The translations under genes were made by a program, and so were the position numbers. This document shows, in pieces, positions 44,497-53,702 of a DNA stretch of 64,000 nt. The notes beneath the pieces were generated by a model that was not told where the DNA came from, did not search any database, and saw nothing but the letters and a program-made list of their open reading frames with translations. The stretch comes from Lysinibacillus contaminans (GTDB lineage Bacteria > Bacillota > Bacilli > Bacillales_A > Planococcaceae): positions 304,416 through 368,415 of the forward strand of contig NZ_LGRV01000001.1 in the NCBI RefSeq assembly GCF_001278945.1. The letters are read 5' to 3'. Positions within the stretch are counted from its first letter, which is position 1. Each line of letters starts with the position of its first letter.

Positions 44497-45384
44497 ATGA
44501 CAACTAAACCAAAACTTTTAATTGTAGATGGCATGGCACTATTATTCCGTTCATTCTTTGCTTCGGCAGCAATGGGTCATTTCATTCGCTTGCCAGACGG
44601 TACACCAACAAATGGGGCGCAGGGCTTTGTACGTCATGTCTTAACAGCGCAATCACTAATGCAACCAACACATATGGCAGTTTGTTGGGACATGGGTTCA
44701 CATACATTCCGTAATGATTTATTTGATGGCTATAAAGCAAATCGTCCAGCGCCACCTGAAGAAATGCTTCCTCAATTTGATATGGCGAAAAATTTATCTG
44801 CGCAAATTGGTTGGCAGAATTTCGGCGTTCCAGGGATGGAAGCAGATGATTTAATCGGCTCGATGATTGAAAAATGGCAGAACGATGCAGATATAACGGT
44901 AATCAGCGGGGATAAAGATTTATTGCAGCTTTTAAATCCATCGACACAAATTGCGTTTACGAAAAAAGGCTATACCGAATATGACGTGTATACGGATACT
45001 CGCTTTAAGGAGGAGTACGGCATTGAGCCTGCACAATTCGCGCAGGTGAAGGCATTTATGGGCGATTCGAGTGATGGCTATCCAGGTGTTAAAGGTATAG
45101 GACCAAAGCAAGCATTAACACTTATTCAAACATACGGCTCGATTGACAACGTACTTGCCTCATTAGATGAGTTAAAACCGGGACAACGTACGAAAATCCG
45201 TGACAATATGGAAATGCTGAAATTATCACATGAGCTTGCGACAATTCATACGGGTGTACCGATTGAAGCGGACTTAGCGAATCTAGTGTTACAAGATTAC
45301 GAACAACAGACGTTTATAGTACTAGAAGAGCAGGGCTTCACTTTAATTTCGAAACAAGCACGTTCTTTATATTCACTTGTTTAG
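44497..45384 (+). CDS. 5'-3' exonuclease (YpcP / DNA polymerase I N-domain type)
   Basis: A 295-residue flap/5'-3' exonuclease, homologous to the N-domain of DNA polymerase I and to B. subtilis YpcP. Motifs: LLIVDGMALLFRSFFA at the N-terminus, GMEADDLIGSM near 112, VISGDKDLLQL near 135 and GDSSDGYPGVKGIGPKQALT near 190 (helix-hairpin-helix). These acidic residues hold the two metal ions. GAGAGGA precedes the ATG. Its 3' end overlaps the converging C39-like gene by 47 bases. Confidence 0.9.
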   Translation: MTTKPKLLIVDGMALLFRSFFASAAMGHFIRLPDGTPTNGAQGFVRHVLTAQSLMQPTHMAVCWDMGSHTFRNDLFDGYKANRPAPPEEMLPQFDMAKNLSAQIGWQNFGVPGMEADDLIGSMIEKWQNDADITVISGDKDLLQLLNPSTQIAFTKKGYTEYDVYTDTRFKEEYGIEPAQFAQVKAFMGDSSDGYPGVKGIGPKQALTLIQTYGSIDNVLASLDELKPGQRTKIRDNMEMLKLSHELATIHTGVPIEADLANLVLQDYEQQTFIVLEEQGFTLISKQARSLYSLV

Positions 45385-45880
45385 GAGCAATTTTCACGAA
45401 GCTTAACACTTTCACATTATCTTGATAGCGGGATAGACGAATTTCACTTTCTCGATCGCTACCTCCATTATCATGGAAAATTAGTGAGAGTTCATCTTGC
45501 TGAATTTTATAGCCAATAAGTGGTACCCAATGATAGGCATAGGTAGATTTTTTATTGCACCATTGTAAGCTGAAATAGCGGTCAAAACGCATTGCAACAG
45601 GGCGCCCTTCATCAATTTCTTGCAGGGCTTCTTTTAGCGTACATGTTCGGACGTTCCATGCTGGTAATAGCATGCGTAAATTACGAATTAAGCGCCATTT
45701 AAATAAGCCAATTTTAGTGCCGCCAAGCATCTCGTATAGCTGATTAATAGACGGAGTAGGGGCACCAAGATATTGCAGGATAACATGTATAGTAGTTGGA
45801 CCACATGCTGAGTTACGATAGTTTGGCGAAATGGACGCTTCGTATTGTGATTTTCCTTGTAACGGTAATTGACAATGCAT
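45338..45880 (-). CDS. Papain-like C39 family peptidase-type protein
   Basis: A 180-residue protein resembling the C39 peptidase fold. The presumed catalytic cysteine lies in NYRNSACGPTTIHVILQYLG near residue 26 and a histidine in YAYHWVPLIGYKI near 118, followed by LIFHDNGGSDRESE. There is no signal peptide or membrane segment, and no bacteriocin gene is near, so it is not a bacteriocin exporter domain. AAGGAG precedes the ATG. It converges on and overlaps the exonuclease gene. Substrate unknown. Confidence 0.72.
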   Translation of the reverse strand: MHCQLPLQGKSQYEASISPNYRNSACGPTTIHVILQYLGAPTPSINQLYEMLGGTKIGLFKWRLIRNLRMLLPAWNVRTCTLKEALQEIDEGRPVAMRFDRYFSLQWCNKKSTYAYHWVPLIGYKIQQDELSLIFHDNGGSDRESEIRLSRYQDNVKVLSFVKIAPKQVNIKNVLVSKLK

Positions 45881-45896
45881 AATGATCTCCTTTGAA

Positions 45897-45938
45897 AAAA
45901 GAGCTGCATTTCGTTAAGAAATGCAGCTCTTTTTATTA
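45897..45938. terminator. Bidirectional-looking terminator
   Basis: AAAAAGAGCTGCATTTC pairs with GAAATGCAGCTCTTTTT. It lies immediately after the minus-strand thioredoxin gene and before the C39-like gene's ribosome binding site. Confidence 0.85.
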
Positions 45939-46250
45939 TTGTGCTGATAAAAAGTCAATAACTTGTTGTGGTGATTTAGCGTTTGCGCTATGTAGGTGTG
46001 CTAATTTTTCACCATTTTGGAAAATCAATAAGCTTGGAATTCCCATTACATCGTATTTGTCAGCGATTTCTGGAAGCTCATCGCGGTTAAGCTCGTACCA
46101 GTCATAATTATTGTATTCTTCGATAATTGGATCGATGAACATGTTCATGCGTGTGCAATCAGGGCACCAACCAGCATAAAATTTTACTAGTACTTTTTGG
46201 TCGCCGGCGATCAGTTCGTTAAATTGTTCGGCAGTTGTTATTGTTTTCAT
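45936..46250 (-). CDS. Thioredoxin family protein
   Basis: A 104-residue thioredoxin-fold protein with active site GWCPDC near residue 30 instead of the usual WCGPC, and the cis-proline loop MGIPSLLIF near 72. It should reduce disulfides in the cytoplasm. The ATG at 46250 has AAGGAGAG about nine bases before it; a longer frame from 46286 crosses that site. WCPDC proteins of this size are common in Bacillales. Single gene. Confidence 0.88.
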   Translation of the reverse strand: MKTITTAEQFNELIAGDQKVLVKFYAGWCPDCTRMNMFIDPIIEEYNNYDWYELNRDELPEIADKYDVMGIPSLLIFQNGEKLAHLHSANAKSPQQVIDFLSAQ

Positions 46251-46474
46251 TAGTAATTCACTCTCCTTGCTTATCATTCTACACATTTTTTACATTTCCC
46301 GAAAGTTTTCTGTTTGTGAATTCGATGAATCTACGTATTGTAGTGTTTTTGCTCGTTAAAAACAAAAAAAGTTGTATACTGCGAAAATAATTGTAAAAAA
46401 ACAATTGCTAATTTTTAGAAAATAAACTAAACTAAAAACAGAAAAGGTTCTTTTATATTTTTTTGGTCATAAAA

Positions 46475-46492
46475 TGAATGACTATTCATTCA
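46475..46492. promoter_or_regulatory. FadR operator upstream of fadN
   Basis: TGAATGACTATTCATTCA, flanked by A on both sides, agrees at every position with the B. subtilis FadR consensus (WTGAATGAMTANTCATTCAW, as I recall it). It lies 25 bases before the fadN start, next to a TAAAAT that could be the -10 box. FadR would block fadNA until long-chain acyl-CoA releases it. Confidence 0.88.
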
Positions 46493-46516
46493 AGGGAGAA
46501 TAAGGGGGAATTGCTT

Positions 46517-48901
46517 GTGACTTACAACATTAAAAAAGCAGCTGTTTTAGGCTCGGGGGTAATGGGCTCTGGGATTGCAGCACATTTAGCAAACATCGGT
46601 ATTCCAACACTACTATTGGATATTGCACCGAAGGAACTAACAAAAGAAGAGGAAGCAAAAGGACTTTCACTTGCGCATCCGGCTGTTCGTAATCGTTTTG
46701 CTCAAGGGGCGCTTCAAAAGTTATTAAAGCAAAAGCCAGCACCACTTACTTCTAAGAAAAATTTAACGCTACTATCTGTAGGGAACTTTGAAGACGATTT
46801 AGGAAAGTTAAAAGAAGTTGACTGGATTATTGAAGTAGTCGTTGAGAATTTAACAATCAAACAAAATTTATATGAAAAAATAGATGCCGTTCGTAAACCA
46901 GGCACAATTATTAGTTCAAATACATCAGGCATTAGTATAGATGCGATGGCAGAAGGTCGTTCAGAAGACTTCCAAAAACATTTCTTGGGAACACACTTCT
47001 TTAACCCACCGCGCTACTTAAAGTTGTTAGAAGTGATTCCAGCAAAAACAACCGCTCCAGAAGTTGTAGACTTCATGAAAACATTTGGTGAAAACGTGCT
47101 TGGAAAAGGTGTCGTACTTGCGAAAGACACACCAAACTTCATTGCAAATCGCATTGGCACATATGGTTTACTCGTAACAGTTCGGGAAATGATGAAAGGT
47201 GGCTACTCAGTAGGAGAAGTTGATTCCGTAACGGGTCCACTAATTGGTCGTCCGAAATCGGCAACGTTCCGAACATTAGATGTTGTAGGTTTAGATACAT
47301 TTCTTCACGTAGCGAAAAACGTTTATGACCAAACAACAGGCGCAGAGCAACAAGTATTCGCAGTTCCGGAATTTCTACAAAAAATGGTTGAAAAAGGTTG
47401 GTTAGGAGCTAAATCTGGGCAAGGTTTCTTTGTAAAACAAGGAAAAGAGATTTTGGAAATTGATCCTGGCACATTAGCATACAGTCCAACGAAAAAATTA
47501 AAAACTCCTTCTATTGAAATGGCCAAGCAAGCTCGTGGTCTAGCAAATAAAGTGAAAGCCTTAACATATGCAAAAGACCGCACAGGTGAATTATTATGGA
47601 GCATTTTTGCCCCTACTTTAATCTACTCTGCACAGCTTCATGGCGAAATCGCAGATGATATCGTGGCAATCGATAACGCAATGAAATGGGGCTTCGGTTG
47701 GCAACAAGGCCCATTTGAAACATGGGATGCGCTTGGTGTAAAAGATTCCGTTGCAAAAATGGAAACAGAAGGTCTTGAAGTGCCTGCGTTTGTAAAAGAA
47801 ATGTTGGCGAAGGGCTTTGACACATTCTACTCTGAAATCGATGGTGATTTAGCTTTCTATAATGGCTCAGAGTATGTAAAAGTACCAGTGAATGAAAAAG
47901 AGATCAATTTAAAACGCTATAAGAAAAAACACGGCGTTATTAAGTCAAATACAGGTGCTAGTTTAATAGATTTAGGTGACGGCATCGCTTTATTAGAATT
48001 CCATTCACAATCAAATGCAATCGGCTTAGACATTATTCAAATGATTAACTTTGCAGTAGATGAAGTGGAGACAAACTACAAAGGCTTGGTCATCGGAAAC
48101 CAAGGGAAAAACTTCTGTGTAGGTGCAAACTTAGGCATGATTTTAGTCGAAGCACAGGATGATAATATCTTTGAACTTGATTACACAATTAAAGCATTCC
48201 AAGATGCAATGCAAAAAATTAAGTACTCTCGTAAGCCAGTAGTTGCAGCGCCATTCGGTATGACACTAGGTGGAGGAGCAGAAGTTTGCTTACCAGCAGC
48301 GCATATTCAAGCAACGATGGAAACGTATATGGGCTTAGTAGAAGTTGGAGTGGGGCTAATTCCTGGCGGTGGCGGTAACAAAGCACTTTACGAAAAATTC
48401 CTTAAAGGTTTACCAAAAGGCGTAGAAGTAGACTACCAAACTATTGCGAATAAAGTATTTGAAACAATTGCTACAGCAAAAGTTTCGACATCAGGTGAAG
48501 AAGCTCGTGATAATAACTTCCTTAATTTTGTGGATGGAATTTCAGTGAATCCTGATCACCAAATTTATGATGCGAAGCAAGCGGCATTAGCTTTATATGA
48601 AGGAGGCTATTTACCTCCTGTACCAACGAAAATTCCTGTCACGGGTGCTTCAGGTTACGGTACGTTAGTAATTGGTGCACAAGGTATGTTGCAATCAGGC
48701 TTTATTAGCGAACATGATTTAAAAATCGCCAAAAAATTAGCGTATGTAATTGCTGGTGGTAAAGTTCCTTATGGCACATTAGTTGATGAACAATATTTAT
48801 TAAACCTAGAGCGTGAAGCATTCCTAAGCTTAGTAGCAGATCCACTGTCACAACAAAGAATGCAACACATGCTGATTAAAGGGAAACCACTTCGTAACTA
48901 A
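46517..48901 (+). CDS. fadN: 3-hydroxyacyl-CoA dehydrogenase / enoyl-CoA hydratase
   Basis: Two-domain beta-oxidation enzyme: hydrates enoyl-CoA and oxidises the 3-hydroxyacyl-CoA with NAD. The GTG at 46517 follows AAGGGGGAA and gives the known N-terminus MTYNIKKAAVLGSGVMGSGI; 794 residues against 789 in B. subtilis FadN. The NAD-binding dehydrogenase comes first (GSGVMGSG, FFNPPRYLKLLEVIPAK near 172). The hydratase half lies from about 480 (GNQGKNFCVGANLG, LGGGAEVCLPA). fadA follows after 53 bases. A FadR operator lies just upstream. Confidence 0.95.
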   Translation: MTYNIKKAAVLGSGVMGSGIAAHLANIGIPTLLLDIAPKELTKEEEAKGLSLAHPAVRNRFAQGALQKLLKQKPAPLTSKKNLTLLSVGNFEDDLGKLKEVDWIIEVVVENLTIKQNLYEKIDAVRKPGTIISSNTSGISIDAMAEGRSEDFQKHFLGTHFFNPPRYLKLLEVIPAKTTAPEVVDFMKTFGENVLGKGVVLAKDTPNFIANRIGTYGLLVTVREMMKGGYSVGEVDSVTGPLIGRPKSATFRTLDVVGLDTFLHVAKNVYDQTTGAEQQVFAVPEFLQKMVEKGWLGAKSGQGFFVKQGKEILEIDPGTLAYSPTKKLKTPSIEMAKQARGLANKVKALTYAKDRTGELLWSIFAPTLIYSAQLHGEIADDIVAIDNAMKWGFGWQQGPFETWDALGVKDSVAKMETEGLEVPAFVKEMLAKGFDTFYSEIDGDLAFYNGSEYVKVPVNEKEINLKRYKKKHGVIKSNTGASLIDLGDGIALLEFHSQSNAIGLDIIQMINFAVDEVETNYKGLVIGNQGKNFCVGANLGMILVEAQDDNIFELDYTIKAFQDAMQKIKYSRKPVVAAPFGMTLGGGAEVCLPAAHIQATMETYMGLVEVGVGLIPGGGGNKALYEKFLKGLPKGVEVDYQTIANKVFETIATAKVSTSGEEARDNNFLNFVDGISVNPDHQIYDAKQAALALYEGGYLPPVPTKIPVTGASGYGTLVIGAQGMLQSGFISEHDLKIAKKLAYVIAGGKVPYGTLVDEQYLLNLEREAFLSLVADPLSQQRMQHMLIKGKPLRN

Positions 48902-48954
48902 TGAAGAAACCGAACTATTAAATTTGTACATGTAAACAAAGGGGGATTTAAACG

Positions 48955-50130
48955 ATGCGTGAAGCCGTAATTGTAGCAGGAGCACGAACTCCGATTGGAA
49001 AGTCAAGAAGAGGTTCTTTAGCAACAGTAAGACCCGATGATTTTGGGGCAGTCGTTGTCAAAGAAGCATTAAATAGAGCGGGTTACACAGGCCCAATCGA
49101 TGATTTAATTTTAGGTTGTGCAATGCCAGAAGCAGAGCAAGGTATGAATGTTGCGCGTAATATCGGAGCACTAGCAGGATTACCTGATACTACGCCAGCG
49201 ATTACGATAAATCGATTCTGTTCATCAGGCTTACAAGCAATTGCCTATGCGGCAGAGCGTGTTATGTTAGGCCACTCAAAAGCAATTATTGCTGGTGGCG
49301 TTGAGTCAATGAGTATGATTCCGATGACAGGGAATACAGTACGACTAAATCCAGAGTTAGCTGAAAATGCACCACAATACTATATGGGTATGGGCCATAC
49401 AGCTGAAGAAGTTGCACGCCAGTATGATGTTAGTCGTGAAGACCAAGATGCATTCGCTGTACGTTCACATGAGCTAGCTGAAAAAGCGATAAAAGAAGGT
49501 AAGTTTAAAGATGAAATCGTACCAATTGAAGTGGAACAGCATTATGTAGATGAGAATAATAAACCACAAGTGAAGAAATTTACATTCGAAATGGATGAAG
49601 GGGTTCGTCCAGGTACATCGGTTGAAGGTTTGGCAAAACTTCGTCCTGCTTTCAATGTTAAAGGAAGTGTTACAGCTGGTAATGCTTCACAAACTTCTGA
49701 TGGTGCAGCGGCGGTATTAGTAATGGACCGTGAGGAAGCTGAAAAACAAGGTATGAAACCGATGGCAAAGTTTTTAGGATTTGCAGTTGGTGGCGTTCCA
49801 CCTGAAGTGATGGGAATTGGCCCTATTGTCGCTGTTCCTAAAGCTTTAGAAATTGCACGCTTGTCAATTGAAGACATTGACCTTTGGGAAATTAACGAAG
49901 CATTCGCTTCACAATCACTACAAGTCGTTCGTCATCTAGGCATCAATCAAGAAAAGGTGAATGTCAATGGTGGTGCAATTGCGCTAGGACATCCACTTGG
50001 TGCTACAGGTGCGATTTTAACACTAAAGTTAATCCATGAATTAAAACGTCAAGGCAAAAAGTATGGTGTTGTGACAATGTGTATCGGTGGCGGTATGGGT
50101 GCTGCTGGAGTATTTGAGATTTTAACATGA
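48955..50130 (+). CDS. fadA: Acetyl-CoA C-acyltransferase (thiolase)
   Basis: Last step of the beta-oxidation cycle: cleaves 3-ketoacyl-CoA with CoA to give acetyl-CoA. 391 residues, as in B. subtilis FadA. The acyl-accepting Cys89 is in [17 protein letters not shown]; the C-terminal catalytic residues are in [16 protein letters not shown] (His) and [14 protein letters not shown] (Cys). GGGGG lies upstream of the ATG. Same operon as fadN; fadE follows after a 312-base gap that holds a repeat. Confidence 0.95.
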   Translation: MREAVIVAGARTPIGKSRRGSLATVRPDDFGAVVVKEALNRAGYTGPIDDLILGCAMPEAEQGMNVARNIGALAGLPDTTPAITINRFCSSGLQAIAYAAERVMLGHSKAIIAGGVESMSMIPMTGNTVRLNPELAENAPQYYMGMGHTAEEVARQYDVSREDQDAFAVRSHELAEKAIKEGKFKDEIVPIEVEQHYVDENNKPQVKKFTFEMDEGVRPGTSVEGLAKLRPAFNVKGSVTAGNASQTSDGAAAVLVMDREEAEKQGMKPMAKFLGFAVGGVPPEVMGIGPIVAVPKALEIARLSIEDIDLWEINEAFASQSLQVVRHLGINQEKVNVNGGAIALGHPLGATGAILTLKLIHELKRQGKKYGVVTMCIGGGMGAAGVFEILT

Positions 50131-50226
50131 TTCAGCAAAAATTCTACATGTCCAAAAGAGGCGAGATGAATGCAGATTTGGATTCTCTTTAATAGATTTC
50201 CAAAAAGTCTGCTGAATCCTGTTAAA

Positions 50227-50316
50227 GCCTCCGGCGGATGTCACAGATTTTGAAGGGAGTAAATTGTGCAAGCACAATTCAAAATCTGGACGCAATTACG
50301 CCAAGGCGTAATTGAT
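50227..50316. repeat. Nested-hairpin dispersed repeat, copy 1
   Basis: About 90 bases matching 54336-54417. It has GCCTCCGGCGGATGTCACAG, a long hairpin (GAATTGTGC-type arms inside CAGATTTTGAA / TTCAAAATCTG) and a second hairpin AATTACGCC-AAG-GCGTAATT. Compared with copy 2 it has about nine extra bases (GGGAGTAAA) in the left arm, breaking the first hairpin. Lies between fadA and fadE. Confidence 0.85.
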
Positions 50317-50442
50317 AAGTTTGCTAGTTAAGCTGGTGGGTTCATTGTTTTCGGTTGCCTCCGAACGATGTACTCCAAGCTTTTCTATAGATGGTTATTT
50401 TATCGAGCATTTTAAATAATAGAACTTAGGGAGGAATTTATC

Positions 50443-52227
50443 ATGACAGAAAAAACAACGGATTTCATTAAAGGCGGCGGATTTATCATTGAAGATGTGG
50501 AATTAGATCGAGTATTTACTCCGGAAGATTTCACAGACGAACATAAAATGATTGCAAAAACGACAGAAGAGTACGTAACAAATGAAGTACTACCAGTAGT
50601 AGAAAATCTTGAACACCATGAATTCGAGCATTCAGTACGCTTATTAAAGAGTGCAGGTGAGCTAGGCTTATTAGGTGCAGATGTGCCTGAAGAATACGGT
50701 GGTCTTGCCTTAGATAAAGTTTCTTCTGCTTTAATCGCTGAAAAAATGTCAGTAGCTGGTGGTTTCTCGATTACACATGGTGCACATGTTGGTATTGGTT
50801 CATTACCAATCGTACTTTTCGGTGACGAAGATCAAAAGAAACACTATTTACCAAAGCTTGCTTCAGGTGAGCTAATTGCAGCGTATGCATTAACTGAGCC
50901 AGGTTCAGGATCTGACGCATTAGGTGCTAAAACGACTGCAAAGCTAAATGCAGAAGGTACGCACTATATTCTAAATGGTGAAAAGCAATGGATTACAAAC
51001 GCTGGATTTGCTGACGTATTTGTTGTATATGCAAAGATTGATGGAGAAAAATTCACAGCATTTATCGTTGAACGTGCTTATAACGGTGTTTCTGTCGGAC
51101 CAGAAGAGAAGAAAATGGGCATTAAATCTTCATCAACACGTACATTAGTACTTGAAGATGCAGAAGTACCTGTTGAAAACTTATTAGGTGAAGTGGGCCG
51201 TGGTCACGTAATTGCTTTTAACATTTTAAACATTGGTCGTTATAAATTAGGTGTGGGGACAGTTGGTGGTTCTAAACGTGCATTAGAGCTGGCTATTAAA
51301 TATACAAATCAGCGCCAACAATTCAAAACGAAGCTTTCTGACTTCAACTTAACGAAAGAAAAATTATCGACAATGGCGTCTCAATTATATGCATCTGAGT
51401 CATTAAACTATCGTACAGTAGGTTTATTCGAAGATCGTCTAAGCCAACTAAGTCTAGAAGAGCAAAAGCAAGGGAAGGTAATTGCGGATGCAGTTGCTGA
51501 ATATGCTATTGAATGTTCAATCGCAAAAGTATTTGGTTCTGAAACATTAGATTATATCGCAGATGAAGCGGTGCAATTACATGGTGGCTACGGCTTTATG
51601 GCTGAGTACGAAGTAGAGCGAATTTACCGCGATTCTCGTATTAACCGTATCTTTGAAGGAACAAACGAAATTAACCGCATGATCGTGCCAGGCACATTCA
51701 TGAAAAAAGCATTAAAAGGTGAACTTCCACTACTTCAAGTAGCGCAAAACCTTCAAACAGAATTACTAATGCTAATGCCTGAAGAAATAGGCACGGAAGC
51801 CTTAGCACAAGAAAAATATCTTGTGAAAAATGCGAAGAAAATTGCAGTTCTTGCAGCGGGTATGGCAGCACAACGCTACGGCGCGAAGCTTGATCAAGAA
51901 CAAGAAGTGCTTGTCAACATCGCTAACATCGCAAATCAATTATACGCAATGGAGTCAGTAGTGTTACGTACAGAAAAAGCGATTGCTCGTGACGGTGTTG
52001 AAAAAGCAAATCAAAAACTTCTTTACACACAGATTTTCTGCCAAGAAGCATTTGCAGAAATCGAAAAAGAAGCAAAAGATACAATCATTGCAGCGGTAGA
52101 AGGCGATGCGGCACGTATGACGCTTTCTGCACTACGTAAACTAACACGTAACAATCCTTACAACTTAATCGCGAAAAAACGTGAAGCTTCAGTGAAGCTA
52201 ATCGACGCTGAGAAATTCGTTGTTTAA
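50443..52227 (+). CDS. fadE: Acyl-CoA dehydrogenase
   Basis: FAD enzyme for the first step of beta-oxidation (acyl-CoA to trans-2-enoyl-CoA). 594 residues, as in B. subtilis FadE. Motifs: YALTEPGSGSDALGAKTTA near 147, EKQWITNAGFADVFVVYAKI near 178, HGGYGFMAEYEVERIYRDSR near 382 and FEGTNEINRMIVPG near 405 with the catalytic glutamate. An extra C-terminal helical part (about 430-594) is normal for the long form. GGGAGGAA precedes the ATG. Separated from fadA by a dispersed repeat; whether it is still co-transcribed is unclear. Confidence 0.94.
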   Translation: MTEKTTDFIKGGGFIIEDVELDRVFTPEDFTDEHKMIAKTTEEYVTNEVLPVVENLEHHEFEHSVRLLKSAGELGLLGADVPEEYGGLALDKVSSALIAEKMSVAGGFSITHGAHVGIGSLPIVLFGDEDQKKHYLPKLASGELIAAYALTEPGSGSDALGAKTTAKLNAEGTHYILNGEKQWITNAGFADVFVVYAKIDGEKFTAFIVERAYNGVSVGPEEKKMGIKSSSTRTLVLEDAEVPVENLLGEVGRGHVIAFNILNIGRYKLGVGTVGGSKRALELAIKYTNQRQQFKTKLSDFNLTKEKLSTMASQLYASESLNYRTVGLFEDRLSQLSLEEQKQGKVIADAVAEYAIECSIAKVFGSETLDYIADEAVQLHGGYGFMAEYEVERIYRDSRINRIFEGTNEINRMIVPGTFMKKALKGELPLLQVAQNLQTELLMLMPEEIGTEALAQEKYLVKNAKKIAVLAAGMAAQRYGAKLDQEQEVLVNIANIANQLYAMESVVLRTEKAIARDGVEKANQKLLYTQIFCQEAFAEIEKEAKDTIIAAVEGDAARMTLSALRKLTRNNPYNLIAKKREASVKLIDAEKFVV

Positions 52228-52238
52228 TTACTAACTTT

Positions 52239-52271
52239 GCCTGGCTACTGAATATGGTAGCTGGGCTTTTT
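52239..52271 (+). terminator. fadE terminator
   Basis: GCCTGGCTAC pairs with GTAGCTGGGC followed by TTTTTA. Confidence 0.75.
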
Positions 52272-52279
52272 AGTATGCA

Positions 52280-52363
52280 GACGGATGGAATCGGAAAAGT
52301 GACGGATAAGCTCAGCATAGAGACGGATAAAGTGATGAAATTGACGGATAACGCTTGCTTGAG
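52280..52363. repeat. Tandem array of four 21-bp units starting GACGGATAA
   Basis: GACGGAT(A/G)(A/G) begins at 52280, 52301, 52322 and 52343, an exact 21-base period. Only the first 8-9 bases of each unit are conserved; the other 12 differ. In the frame from ATG 52275 the array reads as seven-residue units of the form TDKxxxx in a 45-codon frame ending at 52412, but that frame has no ribosome binding site. Confidence 0.7.
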
Positions 52364-52430
52364 GGTTTCATTTTATCTGTGCCTGTTCAGATGGTATACT
52401 ACAGGAAAATGATGAAAGAGGAGTTTACGC

Positions 52431-52787
52431 ATGACTATTCAATTCATTAATTACCCAAAATGTACAACATGTAAAAAAGCACAGAAGTGGCTAAATGAAA
52501 ATGATATTGCTTATGAAGATGTTCATATTGTGGAGCAAACGCCAACTAAGGAGCAATTAGAAAATTATTGGAAGGCAAGTGGAGTAGAATTGAAGAAATT
52601 TTTCAATACTTCTGGTATTAAATATCGTGAGTTAGGGTTAAAAGATAAGCTTGCAGAAATGACTGAAGATGAACAGTTAGAGTTGCTTGCATCAGATGGA
52701 ATGCTCATCAAACGTCCGCTTGTGACAGATGGGAAAAAGGTGACTTTAGGGTTTAAAGAAACAGATTTTAACACAGTTTGGAAATAA
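52431..52787 (+). CDS. yusI: ArsC/Spx family protein (YusI-like)
   Basis: A 118-residue arsenate-reductase-fold protein like B. subtilis YusI. The CxxC site is in YPKCTTCKKAQKWL at residues 10-13; IKRPLVTDGKKVTLGFKE near residue 92 holds the family's arginine. It lacks the features needed for RNA polymerase binding that define Spx itself, as far as can be judged. AGAGGAG precedes the ATG. In B. subtilis yusI also lies between the fad genes and gcvH, which supports the name. Confidence 0.85.
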   Translation: MTIQFINYPKCTTCKKAQKWLNENDIAYEDVHIVEQTPTKEQLENYWKASGVELKKFFNTSGIKYRELGLKDKLAEMTEDEQLELLASDGMLIKRPLVTDGKKVTLGFKETDFNTVWK

Positions 52788-52866
52788 GTTCTTTCAACCT
52801 TGTTTTTACCCACGAAATATGGCAAACTGATATTGATTGTATTACATATTATGGAGGGGTTTTTTC

Positions 52867-53247
52867 ATGAGCACACCTAAAGACTTACGTTACTCTGAGG
52901 AACACGAATGGGTAAAATTAGAAGACGGCAAAGTACGTATTGGTATTACACACTTCGCACAATCTGAACTTGGCGACATCGTTTTCGTTGAACTTCCACA
53001 AGTTGGCGACGAAATTAAAACGGACGACCCATTCGGTAGCGTAGAATCAGTTAAAACTGTTTCTGAATTATACGCACCAGTTTCTGGTAAAGTTATAGAA
53101 GTAAATGCTGATTTAGAAGACAGCCCAGAATTCGTAAATGAATCACCATACGATAAAGCATGGATGGTTGTTGTTGAACTTTCTGACGCATCAGAAATGG
53201 ATAACCTAATGACTGCAGAACAATATGAAAAAATGACTCAAGAATAA
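52867..53247 (+). CDS. gcvH: Glycine cleavage system H protein
   Basis: A 126-residue lipoyl carrier that shuttles the aminomethyl group in glycine cleavage; in Bacillales it also serves as the first acceptor in lipoate transfer. The lipoylated lysine is K63 in [20 protein letters not shown]. The N-terminus [20 protein letters not shown] is typical. The ATG at 52867 follows GGAGGGG; an earlier in-frame start at 52837 has no site. Followed by a terminator. Confidence 0.96.
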   Translation: MSTPKDLRYSEEHEWVKLEDGKVRIGITHFAQSELGDIVFVELPQVGDEIKTDDPFGSVESVKTVSELYAPVSGKVIEVNADLEDSPEFVNESPYDKAWMVVVELSDASEMDNLMTAEQYEKMTQE

Positions 53248-53262
53248 CTTTAAGTTTGAATA

Positions 53263-53297
53263 AAAAAGCGTCGGTGTATTTACTCCGGCGTTTTTTT
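53263..53297 (+). terminator. gcvH terminator
   Basis: AAAAAAGCGTCGG pairs with CCGGCGTTTTTTT. Confidence 0.8.
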
Positions 53298-53346
53298 CTT
53301 ATATAAAAGGTAGTTGAGGATAGAAGTGTATATGGGGGTGGGCGCT

Positions 53347-53688
53347 GTGTTTGAAGGGAAATGTTTGATTGTTGAAGGACGATCTGATAAGCTTCGTATC
53401 GCACCGATATTAAGTGAAGAAGTCATAATTCTTTGTACAAACGGCACAATTGGGCTTCATCAGTTAGAGGAACTACTGGATCCATATGAGCAATACGAGC
53501 TGTTTACGTTTTTTGATGCTGATGCTTCCGGCGATAAATTACGTGCATTAATGGATAGACATTATCCAGAGGCAGAACATTTGCGAACTATGCCGACGTA
53601 TAAAGAAGTAGAGACGACGCCTAGAAGGGTGCTAGCGACGATTTTATTACGCGCTCATTTCTCAATTCATAAAGAATATATACTGTAA
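53347..53688 (+). CDS. yusF: Toprim-domain protein (YusF-like)
   Basis: A 113-residue toprim protein like B. subtilis YusF, an enzyme fold found in primases, topoisomerases and RNase M5. GKCLIVEGRSDKLRI holds the catalytic glutamate and FTFFDADASGDKL the DxD pair. The GTG at 53347 follows GGGGGTGGG by about seven bases; ATG 53332 and TTG 53314 are in frame but weaker. The order gcvH-yusF-yusE is the same as in B. subtilis. Role unknown. Confidence 0.83.
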   Translation: MFEGKCLIVEGRSDKLRIAPILSEEVIILCTNGTIGLHQLEELLDPYEQYELFTFFDADASGDKLRALMDRHYPEAEHLRTMPTYKEVETTPRRVLATILLRAHFSIHKEYIL

Positions 53689-53702
53689 GGTTGCGTGAAA
53701 AG

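Noticed and set aside
52280-52363. Possible CRISPR array
   Set aside because: Repeat unit is only 8-9 bases with 12-base fillers, far too short for CRISPR, and no cas genes are present.
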